The notes under the pieces are model-generated. The model was not told the DNA's origin. It ran no database searches and was given only the letters and a program-made list of their open reading frames with translations. The translations under genes were made by a program, and so were the position numbers. This document shows, one piece after another, positions 33,462 through 41,846 of a DNA stretch of 64,000 nt. Numbering within the stretch: position 1 is the stretch's first letter; each line of letters begins with the position of its first letter. Source of the stretch: Bacillus sp. (in: firmicutes) (GTDB lineage Bacteria; Bacillota; Bacilli; Bacillales; Bacillaceae). The DNA is taken from NCBI GenBank assembly GCA_031180805.1, contig JAPSLL010000008.1, positions 5,455-69,454 of the forward strand, written 5' to 3'.

Positions 33462-34796
33462 ATGGACAAGAATTGGAAAGTAGGGAAGAGAATGTCGAAT
33501 AAGAAACTAGTTGTCATGAATTTGGCTGTCATGATTGGGTTAGGTAGTTCATTTGCTATTCCTTCAGCAAAAGCTGAAACGGCGTCTGAAATCCAGCAAG
33601 AGCGTTCACAAGTTCAAGCAAATATACAAAACGCTGAACAAGAACTAAAAAAGGTTCAAGATGAACTTGCTAGATTAAATGAGCAAGCTAAAACTGTTGA
33701 CCAAGCAATTAGCGAAAACAATAAAAAGATGAAAGAAATCGAAGCGCAAATTACAGCTGCAAATGCTGAAATTAGTAAGCTTGAAACAGAAATCGCAGAT
33801 TTAGAAGAGACAATTAAAAATCGCACTGAGATCTTAAAGCAACGTGCTATCTCCTACCAACATAGTGGAGGAAATGTCGATTATTTAGAAGTATTAGTTG
33901 GTTCTTCTAGTTTCGGTGATTTCGTTAATCGCGCAATTGCAGTTGGCAAAATTGTTGAAGCTGATAGCGAATTATTAGAACAGCATGAAGCTGACCAAAA
34001 ATCTGTAAAAGAAAAACAAGCAGCTAAAGTGAAAAAGTTAGAAGAGCTAACAGACATGAAAGCTGAAATTGAAGGTATTCAAGAAACAGTTAGAGAGCAA
34101 AAGAAACAAAATGACGATTTAAAAGCTAAACTTAAAGATGAAGAGTCTGCTAAGGCACTTGCAAAACAAAGCTTAGAGCAAAAGGATCAATCATTAGCAT
34201 TACAAGAATCTACTTTAAAAGCGGCAGAAGAAGCAGCAAAAGCTGCACAGGCTTCACAAGCTACTAATTCAAATTCAAGCAGTAATTCTAGTGATAATTC
34301 CGATGCTAGCCCTTCAAAATCTAGCACAGAATCTAATTCTTCAGAATCAGATTCGAAGTCTAGTAAGAAAGAAACAACTGTAGCATCAACACCTGTCAAT
34401 CCAAATGGAACTGTTCAGGACTTAATTTCTGCAGGCTATAAATATATCGGCAATTCTGTTTATGTATTCGGTGGCGGAAGATCTGCATCTGATATCGCAA
34501 ATGGACGTTTTGATTGTTCTGGATTTGTTGCTTGGGCATTCTCAACTGTAGGTGTTAATGTTGGTGCAAGCACAGATGCACTTAAGAATACAGGTACTCG
34601 TGTTCCAACAAGCCAAATGCAACCAGGAGATATGGTCTTCTTCGATACGTATAAAAAAGATGGACATGTTGGTATCTATGTTGGTAACGGTAAGTTTATC
34701 GGCTCACAAAGCTCAACTGGTGTAGCAATTGCAAATATGTCAAGTGGATACTGGGCAGATAAATTCAACGGTCGCGTTATGCGTGTGAAATTATAA
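33462..34796 (+). CDS. CwlO-like secreted D,L-endopeptidase (coiled coil plus NlpC/P60)
   Basis: The 444-aa protein has a signal peptide (LVVMNLAVMIGLGSSFAIPSAKA, cleavage near residue 38), a long coiled coil at about 40-265, a Ser/Asn-rich linker at about 272-305, and a C-terminal NlpC/P60 domain with Cys352 (FDCSGFV) and His402 (GHVGIYV). This is the architecture of B. subtilis CwlO, which cleaves peptidoglycan stem peptides for cell elongation and is activated by FtsEX through the coiled coil. Length is close to the 473 residues of CwlO. It is monocistronic, with a terminator at 34811-34840. Orthology to cwlO rather than another CwlO-like paralogue is not proven. Confidence 0.85.
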   Translation: MDKNWKVGKRMSNKKLVVMNLAVMIGLGSSFAIPSAKAETASEIQQERSQVQANIQNAEQELKKVQDELARLNEQAKTVDQAISENNKKMKEIEAQITAANAEISKLETEIADLEETIKNRTEILKQRAISYQHSGGNVDYLEVLVGSSSFGDFVNRAIAVGKIVEADSELLEQHEADQKSVKEKQAAKVKKLEELTDMKAEIEGIQETVREQKKQNDDLKAKLKDEESAKALAKQSLEQKDQSLALQESTLKAAEEAAKAAQASQATNSNSSSNSSDNSDASPSKSSTESNSSESDSKSSKKETTVASTPVNPNGTVQDLISAGYKYIGNSVYVFGGGRSASDIANGRFDCSGFVAWAFSTVGVNVGASTDALKNTGTRVPTSQMQPGDMVFFDTYKKDGHVGIYVGNGKFIGSQSSTGVAIANMSSGYWADKFNGRVMRVKL

Positions 34797-34810
34797 TATG
34801 AAGTCTATTA

Positions 34811-34840
34811 AGGGCTAGGTGTAAACCTAGTCCTTTTTAT
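34811..34840 (+). terminator. terminator after the CwlO-like gene
   Basis: AGGGCTAGGT (34811-34820) pairs with ACCTAGTCCT (34825-34834, one G-T pair) and is followed by TTTTTAT. Confidence 0.8.
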
Positions 34841-35109
34841 ATGATTCTAGAATAACTGCTTACCATCATACTAAATCCTCAAAGATGACCATTTTATAAC
34901 TATTTGCCAGCCTCATTTATAGTTATAATTTTTATTCCCTACTTATAATACGAATAAACATATAAAAAGGTTGCAAGTTTTAAATAAAAAATTTATTTTT
35001 TATTCTTTAACAAAATGAAACAACTCTATGACAAACGTTGACAGGTGATTTATCCTAGACTATGATAAAAAAGTCATATAATGATTTCAAAAATTAATAG
35101 AATAAAAAT

Positions 35110-35300
35110 AGGTTGATAGATTTAGCTGTCTATCATGAAAAGGGAAGACCGGTGTGAATCCGGCGCGGTCCCGCCACTGTAAATGGGAGCTCTTTTACAG
35201 ATATACCACTGTTGTTTAATGGGAAGGTTGTAAAGTGAGTGTTGATCATAAGCCAGGAGACCTGCCTATTTTTGTCATCAATAACCTACGCGGATAGGGA
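35110..35300 (+). ncRNA. cobalamin riboswitch
   Basis: The core signature is unmistakable: AGGGAAGACCGGTGTGAATC at 35141-35160, CGGCGCGGTCCCGCCACTGT at 35161-35180 and the B12 box AGCCAGGAGACCTGCC at 35251-35266. A terminator hairpin follows at 35354-35384, so cobalamin should cause premature termination. It lies 139 bp before the DUF4430/barrel surface protein gene. Confidence 0.95.
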
Positions 35301-35353
35301 TGATGTTTGAGAACAAAGAAGTAGATAGCTCTTATCTATATATCGTTGTAACA

Positions 35354-35384
35354 AACACATCTCTGCATAGGGGTGTTTTTTTGT
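35354..35384 (+). terminator. expression-platform terminator of the cobalamin riboswitch
   Basis: AACACATCT (35354-35362) pairs with AGGGGTGTT (35369-35377) with a wobble and one mismatch, then TTTTT. It is 55 bp before the start codon, suitable for riboswitch-controlled termination. Confidence 0.7.
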
Positions 35385-35438
35385 TGCATTGCTTTCTTTA
35401 AGTACGAAAGGGAAAACATATAAAGGAGGAGTTATTCT

Positions 35439-37466
35439 TTGAACAAACAATACTTGTCACAACGGTTTATTGCTATTTTTATGATTATGTTACTTGCAAT
35501 CTTTCAAGTTGTTTCGTTTACTCCACAGAACGTTGAAGCAGCATCATTAGAAAACGGAGCAACAATTTCAGCTGTTGACCACAATGGAGAGGCAGTTTTA
35601 CCTTTAACAGCTGTGAATGTGAAGGAAGGACAAACTGCATATGATGTCCTTAAGGAAATAACAGAAGCGAAAGATATTCCATTAGATGCACCAATAGATC
35701 CGACATACGGACCATTTATTAATAATATAGGGAATGTTACATTACCTGCAGGGCAATATTGGACGCTCAGTATTAATGGTGAACCTGCTACAGTAGGAGC
35801 TGATGGCTATACTGTAAAAAATGGTGATAGCCTTCTCTTTAAAGTGTCAGGTTATCCATATGAACAGGTTGATGTGAAAGTAACAGCAATCGATCAAAAA
35901 GGAAATAATATACTTGATGAAACGGTATCAATTTTTAAAGGTTCAAGTGGCTATGATGCAGTAAAGCTAGCAGGGAAATTAGCTAATGTTGAAGTAGATG
36001 CATCAATCGATTCAACTTGGTTTGCCTTCGTAAATAATATAGGAAACACAGAGCTAGGTGATACAGATTATTGGAGTGTTTATTTAAATGATATTTCAAT
36101 GATGGAAGGTCTTTCTTCATATATTCCTAAAAGTGGTGATCATATTGAATTAAGATTACCAAAAGCTAATGATGAAGGTTCAGGTGAGGAAGAGAAGCCA
36201 GATACTGATAATGAGCTACCTGAAGAGGAAAAACCAAATCCTAATCCAGTACCAAATCCAGACCCACAACCTGAAGCTGACGCAGTCACAAAAGAAACAG
36301 TAAATGCTACTATCAATCATTTAGCTGAGCAATATTTTACAACAAATGGTATTCAAGATCATATGGCAGCAGTTGCTTTAAATATTGTTGGCAACGAATT
36401 ACCAAAATCATATATAGAAGAGCTTAAAAAGGAAATAATTGATCGAGATGGTGTCTATAGAAATGTTACAGATTATGAGAAAATTGTTTTAAGCTTAACT
36501 TCCGCGAATGTAGATGCCACGAGTTTTGTTGGCTATGATTTAATAGAAAAGATTTATAATAATGATCGGATGACTATTCAAGGAAATAACGGCGTTGCTT
36601 ATGCATTAATTGCTCTTGACAGTGGGAACTATGAAATTCCAAGTAATGCAAAATGGACAAGAGAAGCTCTTGTTAAGTATTTATTAAATGAGCAACTTGC
36701 ATCTGGTGGCTGGTCATTAGCACCTAACAGTAAGGAAAGTATGGATATTACAGCTATGATCCTTACAGCATTAGCTCCATATCAAGACCAAGAAAATGTT
36801 AAATCTGCAATTAATAAAGCAGTTGAATGGATTGCTAGTGAGCAGGATAGTGATGGGGGATTTAGTGACGAATATAACGGTGGAGACGCCAGTGAAACAA
36901 CTGCACAAGTTATTATTGGATTAACAGCTGTTGGTGTTGACCCTACAGGTGAACAGCTTACAAAGCAAGCTAGTGCAGAATCAGTTTCTAATAACCTAGT
37001 TCAGCACCTTTTAACATTTAAGCAAGAAGATGGAGGGTTTGCTCATTTACTTGCTGATAATGAATCAGATTATATGGCAAGCACACAAGCGCTTTTAGCG
37101 TTATTAGCATATCAGGATTATCTAAATGAAGGAAAAAGCTCAATCTATCAATTTTCTCAACCAGATAATGAAGTAGTAGTACCTGAAGAGGATAGCGATA
37201 ATAAAGTTGAGACACCAGCACCAGAGGCTCCAGTTGAGAATAACAAGCCTGATCCAGTAGCTGATAATGAAGCTTCAAATACAGATAATTCGAAAGTAAA
37301 TCAGAATGAAGGAAGTAGCAATGTAGAACAGTCACAAAAAACTGAAGGACATCAGCTTCCAAACACTGCAACACCGCTTTATAACTTAATCGTCATCGGT
37401 GTCGTTATTGCGGTTATTGGAATTGCTGTACTTGTTTATACTAAACGTCGCTCACAAAACGCTTAA
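35439..37466 (+). CDS. sortase-anchored DUF4430-DUF4430-alpha/alpha-barrel protein, probable cobalamin-binding surface protein
   Basis: TTG 35439 lies behind AAAGGAGGAG. The 675-aa product has a signal peptide (cleavage near VEAAS, residue 35) and two DUF4430 domains at about 45-130 and 138-230, each with the pattern xEGQTAYDVLKEI / NNIGNxxLxxxxYWxxxxN. An Asp/Pro-rich linker lies at about 240-285. An alpha/alpha-barrel region at about 290-560 contains GGWSLAPNSKESMDITAMIL and DGGFSDEYNGGDASETTAQVIIGL. A charged stalk follows, then LPNTA (640-644), a membrane helix and KRRS. Intrinsic factor and transcobalamin combine an alpha6/alpha6 barrel with a DUF4430-type domain around cobalamin. The B12 riboswitch upstream and the ECF genes downstream support cobalamin binding at the cell wall. 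LPNTA is a variant sortase motif. Confidence 0.8.
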   Translation: MNKQYLSQRFIAIFMIMLLAIFQVVSFTPQNVEAASLENGATISAVDHNGEAVLPLTAVNVKEGQTAYDVLKEITEAKDIPLDAPIDPTYGPFINNIGNVTLPAGQYWTLSINGEPATVGADGYTVKNGDSLLFKVSGYPYEQVDVKVTAIDQKGNNILDETVSIFKGSSGYDAVKLAGKLANVEVDASIDSTWFAFVNNIGNTELGDTDYWSVYLNDISMMEGLSSYIPKSGDHIELRLPKANDEGSGEEEKPDTDNELPEEEKPNPNPVPNPDPQPEADAVTKETVNATINHLAEQYFTTNGIQDHMAAVALNIVGNELPKSYIEELKKEIIDRDGVYRNVTDYEKIVLSLTSANVDATSFVGYDLIEKIYNNDRMTIQGNNGVAYALIALDSGNYEIPSNAKWTREALVKYLLNEQLASGGWSLAPNSKESMDITAMILTALAPYQDQENVKSAINKAVEWIASEQDSDGGFSDEYNGGDASETTAQVIIGLTAVGVDPTGEQLTKQASAESVSNNLVQHLLTFKQEDGGFAHLLADNESDYMASTQALLALLAYQDYLNEGKSSIYQFSQPDNEVVVPEEDSDNKVETPAPEAPVENNKPDPVADNEASNTDNSKVNQNEGSSNVEQSQKTEGHQLPNTATPLYNLIVIGVVIAVIGIAVLVYTKRRSQNA

Positions 37467-37473
37467 TAGAAAT

Positions 37474-37501
37474 GCCCTCTTAATCGTTAGAGGGCGTTTT
37501 C
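37474..37501 (+). terminator. terminator between the surface protein and the lipoprotein genes
   Basis: GCCCTCT (37474-37480) and AGAGGGC (37489-37495) form a perfect stem followed by GTTTTCC. The T-run is short, so read-through into the transporter genes is possible. Confidence 0.65.
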
Positions 37502-37581
37502 CTATTTTTTATGTCACAGCTTGTTTATGATATTCTTGAAAGAGATAATTTGTACCGTAATGGAGATAGGAGGTTTTTGAA

Positions 37582-38475
37582 ATGAAGATGGGTAAGATAA
37601 TGTTGATTGCTCTTCTATCTTTTTTAGTTATTATGTCCGGTTGTGCAAAGGATGAAGTTGTTCCGATGACTGACCAATCCGCAACTGGAGAAAAGGCTTC
37701 AGAGGAAATTGTTGCCGGTACTCAGGATAACGAGGAGCAAGATGATAAAAAAGCTGAACCCAACCAAACGGATGCGGCGAATAATATAGAAGAAAAGCAG
37801 GAGACTGATGAGGAAGCAAAAGATGATTCAGCCAGCACTCCTAAGTCTGTGGAAAATACAGAACCATCATCATCAAATACGAAAAAGAACGAAACGATAA
37901 ATACAGCACCAAAAACGTCAACAAACACGAACGAGACACCAGAAAAGAAAAATACAGCGACAACAAATAAATCAACAACAAATAACACAGCATCAAATAA
38001 TACAACGACAAATAACACGGATCAATCAACAAAGAAGACACCAACCACTAAACCAACTGAAGAGAAACAAACGACTAACTCAACGACTAAGTCCGCAGCT
38101 ACACCTAATAAACAGCAAACAACACCAACTCAGAAGGTAGAGCCAAAACAGACGGTAACCATATCAGTAGTTAGTGATACAGGGACGGTACTTTCACCAA
38201 CAAAAGTCGAAGTGAAAGAAGGACAAACTGTATTAGATGTAACATTAGCTATTCTTAAGCAAAGGGGAATTCCAGTAAGTGTCACTGGGAGTGGCTCTTC
38301 AGCTTATGTTCAAGGTATTAAAGACCTATATGAATTAGATAAAGGACCTTTAAGTGGCTGGATTGTTAAAAAGAATGGTGTGAAATTAACGAGAAGTTCT
38401 GGTGCAGTCCAAGTGAAAAATGGGGATACTGTACAATGGATTTATACGACGAATTATGTAGAGGATGAAAAGTAA
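37582..38475 (+). CDS. DUF4430 lipoprotein of the cobalamin locus
   Basis: The 297-aa protein has a lipoprotein signal with lipobox MSGC (Cys21), then a very long Thr/Asn/Lys/Glu-rich low-complexity linker (about 25-190) that would span part of the wall. A single C-terminal DUF4430 domain (about 192-295) contains VEVKEGQTVLDVTLAILKQRGIP and GPLSGWIVKKNGVKL. The domain is shared with the surface protein upstream. The stop codon overlaps the ATG of the ECF T-component, so it is translationally coupled to the transporter. A role handing cobalamin from the wall protein to the ECF complex is inference. AGGAGG at 37568-37573 sets ATG 37582. Confidence 0.8.
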   Translation: MKMGKIMLIALLSFLVIMSGCAKDEVVPMTDQSATGEKASEEIVAGTQDNEEQDDKKAEPNQTDAANNIEEKQETDEEAKDDSASTPKSVENTEPSSSNTKKNETINTAPKTSTNTNETPEKKNTATTNKSTTNNTASNNTTTNNTDQSTKKTPTTKPTEEKQTTNSTTKSAATPNKQQTTPTQKVEPKQTVTISVVSDTGTVLSPTKVEVKEGQTVLDVTLAILKQRGIPVSVTGSGSSAYVQGIKDLYELDKGPLSGWIVKKNGVKLTRSSGAVQVKNGDTVQWIYTTNYVEDEK

Positions 38476-39362
38476 TGTCGAGAGGGGTTCATGCTTTCCA
38501 CCCTTTTGTACTTTTTTTATATTATGTTGGGGCAGCAGCACTGGTTATGCTTTATAAGCATCCGGTGTTTTTGCTTGTTGGCGCAATTATATTTATTTTA
38601 TTTAATTTTCAACTAGATAAAGGGAAAGCGTTAAAGAATTGGTTTAAGATGCTAATCATCCTGACCGGCTTTTTTTTACTCATAAATCCACTTATTAATC
38701 ATCGTGGAACACATATTTTGTTTTATTTCCATCATAACCCGATTATGCTTGAGGGAGTAATCCAGGGTCTTATTTTGGCATTGTCCATTTTTACTCTTAT
38801 CGTTTTGTTTGCCTCGTATAATCATGTGGTTACCGTAGATAAATTTTTATTTTTATTTGCAAAATGGTTACCACAATGGGCATTATTGACAATGCTTTCG
38901 ATGAGATTTGTCCCTCTATTACGGAGACGATTGAAGGAAATTGAGGTTGTTCAAAAAGGAAAAGGCATTTCAGTAACTGAAGGAAAGCTAAAGGAACGAG
39001 CAAAAAACGGCATCTTGCTCGTGCAAATATTACTTACATGGTCATTGGAGGATGCGATTCAAACAGCAGATTCAATGGCTGCCAGAGGGTATGGAGTGAA
39101 AAAACGAAGTAAGTATACGCCTTATAAGCTGAAGGGTAAGGATTTGCTAGCGATCATTTATATCCTTGCACTGTTTATGATAGCGTTGTTTGGTTGGTGG
39201 CTAGGTGATGGAGTGTTAAGTATTTATCCGATACTAGAAACGATGTCGATTCAAGGAAGAGAATGGTTTTATCTGTTCCTTTATATCTTATATTTAAGTT
39301 CACCGCTTTTAATTGAAGGAAGGGAGGGGATACGATGGCATTTTTGGAAGCGAAGCATGTAA
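38475..39362 (+). CDS. ECF transporter transmembrane (T) component
   Basis: The 295-aa protein has about five hydrophobic helices and the CbiQ/EcfT cytoplasmic region with the Ala-Arg-Gly motif in ADSMAARGYGVKKRSKY near 200-216. EcfT couples the ATPases to the substrate-binding S protein. It overlaps the upstream lipoprotein by 1 base and the following ATPase gene by 28 bases, so all are produced together. It corresponds to the T subunit of the predicted B12-regulated CbrTUV-type ECF transporter. Confidence 0.85.
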   Translation: MSRGVHAFHPFVLFLYYVGAAALVMLYKHPVFLLVGAIIFILFNFQLDKGKALKNWFKMLIILTGFFLLINPLINHRGTHILFYFHHNPIMLEGVIQGLILALSIFTLIVLFASYNHVVTVDKFLFLFAKWLPQWALLTMLSMRFVPLLRRRLKEIEVVQKGKGISVTEGKLKERAKNGILLVQILLTWSLEDAIQTADSMAARGYGVKKRSKYTPYKLKGKDLLAIIYILALFMIALFGWWLGDGVLSIYPILETMSIQGREWFYLFLYILYLSSPLLIEGREGIRWHFWKRSM

Positions 39363-40984
39363 GCTTTACATATCCTGATGAAAAGAAGCGTGTTGTAAAT
39401 GATCTTTCGTTTACGATTCAACAAGGTGAGTTTATTGTATTATGTGGGCCATCTGGAAGCGGAAAGTCTACCTTATTAAGGCTAATCAAACGAGAAATTG
39501 CTCCACATGGTACGATAGAAGGAGAGTTCTTCCTTGAAGGACAAGCCTTATCGACGGCTTCGGCAGAGCAGATGGCACAAAATATTGGAATGGTTTTTCA
39601 GGATCCGGAAAATCAAATTGTTATGGATAATGTGTTGCAGGAGCTAATTTTCGGCCTCGAAAATATGGGAGCATCGACGGAGGAAATGCGAAAGCGTATT
39701 GCAGAAATTGTTCATTTCTTCGGGCTAGAAGGCTTGCTAAATCGCAAAACACATGAGTTATCAGGTGGACAGAAGCAATTGGTTAACTTAGCCTCTGTAC
39801 TATTACTAGAGCCTAAATTGTTATTGCTTGATGAGCCGACATCACAATTAGATCCGGTAGCAGCAAGAGAATTTATAGGGATGCTGCAAACGATGAATGA
39901 AGAGTTTGGGATAACTGTCATAATTGCAGAGCATAGGTTAGAGGAGCTTTTCGGTATTGCCGATCGAACGATAGTCTTAGTTGAGGGTGAAGTTGCTGCA
40001 TTTGATTACCCGAGAAAGGTAATCAGCAGCCTTGCTCAAAACAGAAATCATCCGCTATATCCTTATTTGCCAAGTCCAGCAAGATTGTATATTGAGCACT
40101 CGAAGACGATCCAGAATGAACTGATCCCATTGTCGGTAAAGGAGGGTAAGAGCTGGCTTAAGGGGCACAAGGTTGAAGCAGCAATAGTACCTAAAAAAGC
40201 AAATAGCTTTAATGAGGAACTTTTGAAGTTAAAGGATATTGATTTTCAATATGATAAGGATAATGCGAAAATTCTTGATCGATTATCGTTAACAGTATAT
40301 CAAGGAGAATGGCTATCAATTGTTGGGGCAAATGGGACTGGAAAATCAACATTATTAAAAATAATGGCAGGTCTTGAAAAGGCGCAGCGTGGCTCAGTCT
40401 ATTATCAAGGGAAAAAGATAAAAAGGCAGCTACCAACTGAAATTGGATATCTCCCACAAAACCCAAAGCTGTTTTTTGTACAGGATACAATTGAGTCCGA
40501 ATGGCAGGAGATTATAAAGCTTCAGCAGCTTGAAGAAGGAAAAGCGGAAATTGAACGGTTAGCTGATGTTTTTCACCTTCATCATATTAAGCATCACCAT
40601 CCTTACGATGTAAGTGGAGGAGAAATGCAGAAAGCCGCACTTGCAGGGGTGCTTTTAGCAAAACCAAAGCTTCTTCTAGTAGATGAGCCGACAAAAGGAC
40701 TTGATCCGGAGGCAAAGCTAAGATTTGGCGATTTATTAAAGTCATTACAGAATGAGGGCTTAACAATTGTCATGGTGACACATGATATTGAATTTGCAGC
40801 ACAATATGCAACAAGATGTGCAATGATGTTCCAAGGGGCAATTACAACTGATGCGGCTGCGAAGGATTTTTTTCAGGGAAATGCATTTTATACGACGGTT
40901 CTCAATCGGATGACGAGAGGAAGCGATGTACCGAGTGTATTAACGGTAGAGGAGGCAAAGGAATATTGGGGCGTACACGAGTAA
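39335..40984 (+). CDS. ECF transporter fused ATPase (A-A')
   Basis: The 549-aa protein contains two ABC ATPase domains in one chain. The first (about 1-235) has GPSGSGKST, LSGGQKQ and LLLLDEPTSQLDP; the second (about 290-535) has GANGTGKST, VSGGEMQ and LLLVDEPTKGLDP. Most Bacillus ECF systems use separate EcfA1 and EcfA2, so this fused form marks a dedicated (group I-like) transporter. The start ATG 39335 lies behind GGAAGGGAGGGG inside the T-component gene. It ends 19 bases into the next gene. Confidence 0.9.
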   Translation: MAFLEAKHVSFTYPDEKKRVVNDLSFTIQQGEFIVLCGPSGSGKSTLLRLIKREIAPHGTIEGEFFLEGQALSTASAEQMAQNIGMVFQDPENQIVMDNVLQELIFGLENMGASTEEMRKRIAEIVHFFGLEGLLNRKTHELSGGQKQLVNLASVLLLEPKLLLLDEPTSQLDPVAAREFIGMLQTMNEEFGITVIIAEHRLEELFGIADRTIVLVEGEVAAFDYPRKVISSLAQNRNHPLYPYLPSPARLYIEHSKTIQNELIPLSVKEGKSWLKGHKVEAAIVPKKANSFNEELLKLKDIDFQYDKDNAKILDRLSLTVYQGEWLSIVGANGTGKSTLLKIMAGLEKAQRGSVYYQGKKIKRQLPTEIGYLPQNPKLFFVQDTIESEWQEIIKLQQLEEGKAEIERLADVFHLHHIKHHHPYDVSGGEMQKAALAGVLLAKPKLLLVDEPTKGLDPEAKLRFGDLLKSLQNEGLTIVMVTHDIEFAAQYATRCAMMFQGAITTDAAAKDFFQGNAFYTTVLNRMTRGSDVPSVLTVEEAKEYWGVHE

Positions 40985-41649
40985 TCCTTATTTCGAGCAT
41001 TGTCATTATTAGCTGCCTTCTTATTTTGACACCACTTCTTGTTAACAGACACTTTTTGCTAGTAAGTGGAATCATCACTTTATTAACGTTTCTCCCTTTT
41101 GTTATTCGCTTTGAGAAAAGGCGTGTCACTGGGAGAGAGCTTGTCATGCTAGCGGTATTAGCTGCAATTGCTGCAGTAAGCCGTGTACCATTTGCGGCAA
41201 TTCCTAGTGTGCAGCCTACATCATTTGTTATCATAATGACGGGACTTGTCTTTGGAGCTGAAAGTGGCTTTGTTGTTGGAGCACTTGCTGCATTAGTATC
41301 TAATTTGTTTTTAGGGCAAGGTCCTTGGACGCCTTGGCAAATGTATTCATGGGGAATGCTTGGATTAGTAGCAGGGTTTTTACGGAATACATCGTTTTTG
41401 CAAAAGTCATATGGAAGAATTATTTTTGGCTTTACCTCTGGATTAGTGTATGGTTGGATTATGAATTTATGGTATGTCGTAAGTCTCGGCGATAATTTCC
41501 GTTTCGAGGAAGTCATTAAGTATTATGCTACAAGCATATATTTTGATTTAGCGCATGCTGTCTCTAATGCGTTTTTTATCATTGTTTTTGCAAGTAGCTG
41601 GATAAAAATATTACAACGGTTTAGAAAAAAATATGGCTTGCTTGAATAA
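40966..41649 (+). CDS. ECF transporter substrate-binding S component (CbrT-like, cobalamin)
   Basis: TTG 40966 with GGAGG at 40951-40955 gives a 227-aa membrane protein with about six helices. The stretch RELVMLAVLAAIAAVSRVPFAAIPSVQPTSFVIIMTGL (about 48-85) and the GQGPWTPWQMYSWGMLGLVAG loop match the CbrT type of S component, which has been shown to transport cobalamin in lactobacilli. The upstream B12 riboswitch supports this substrate. It is the last gene of the operon, closed by a strong terminator at 41648-41686. Confidence 0.85.
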   Translation: MGRTRVILISSIVIISCLLILTPLLVNRHFLLVSGIITLLTFLPFVIRFEKRRVTGRELVMLAVLAAIAAVSRVPFAAIPSVQPTSFVIIMTGLVFGAESGFVVGALAALVSNLFLGQGPWTPWQMYSWGMLGLVAGFLRNTSFLQKSYGRIIFGFTSGLVYGWIMNLWYVVSLGDNFRFEEVIKYYATSIYFDLAHAVSNAFFIIVFASSWIKILQRFRKKYGLLE

Positions 41650-41686
41650 GTGTTTGTCACTTTATGTGTGACGAACACTTTTTTCA
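41648..41686 (+). terminator. strong terminator of the cobalamin operon
   Basis: AAGTGTTTGTCAC (41648-41660) pairs with GTGACGAACACTT (41668-41680, one mismatch), then TTTTC. Confidence 0.85.
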
Positions 41687-41846
41687 TTTTGGTGATGTGA
41701 TTGAACTGTTTTATTTTTTTGCTATGTTGATAGGAGTGGAAACGTAAAGTAAGCATTGATGAAAAAAATCTAAAGTAAAAAAAGGTTTTTATCGGATTTT
41801 GTCAAAATTTTATATAGGTATTCAATCAATGAAAGCGGTGGGTAAC

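Noticed and set aside
35439-37466. Calling the surface protein a terpene cyclase or prenyltransferase
   Set aside because: The alpha/alpha-repeat resembles that fold, but there is a signal peptide, a sortase motif and a cobalamin riboswitch, and no DxDD or zinc site typical of the enzymes was seen.
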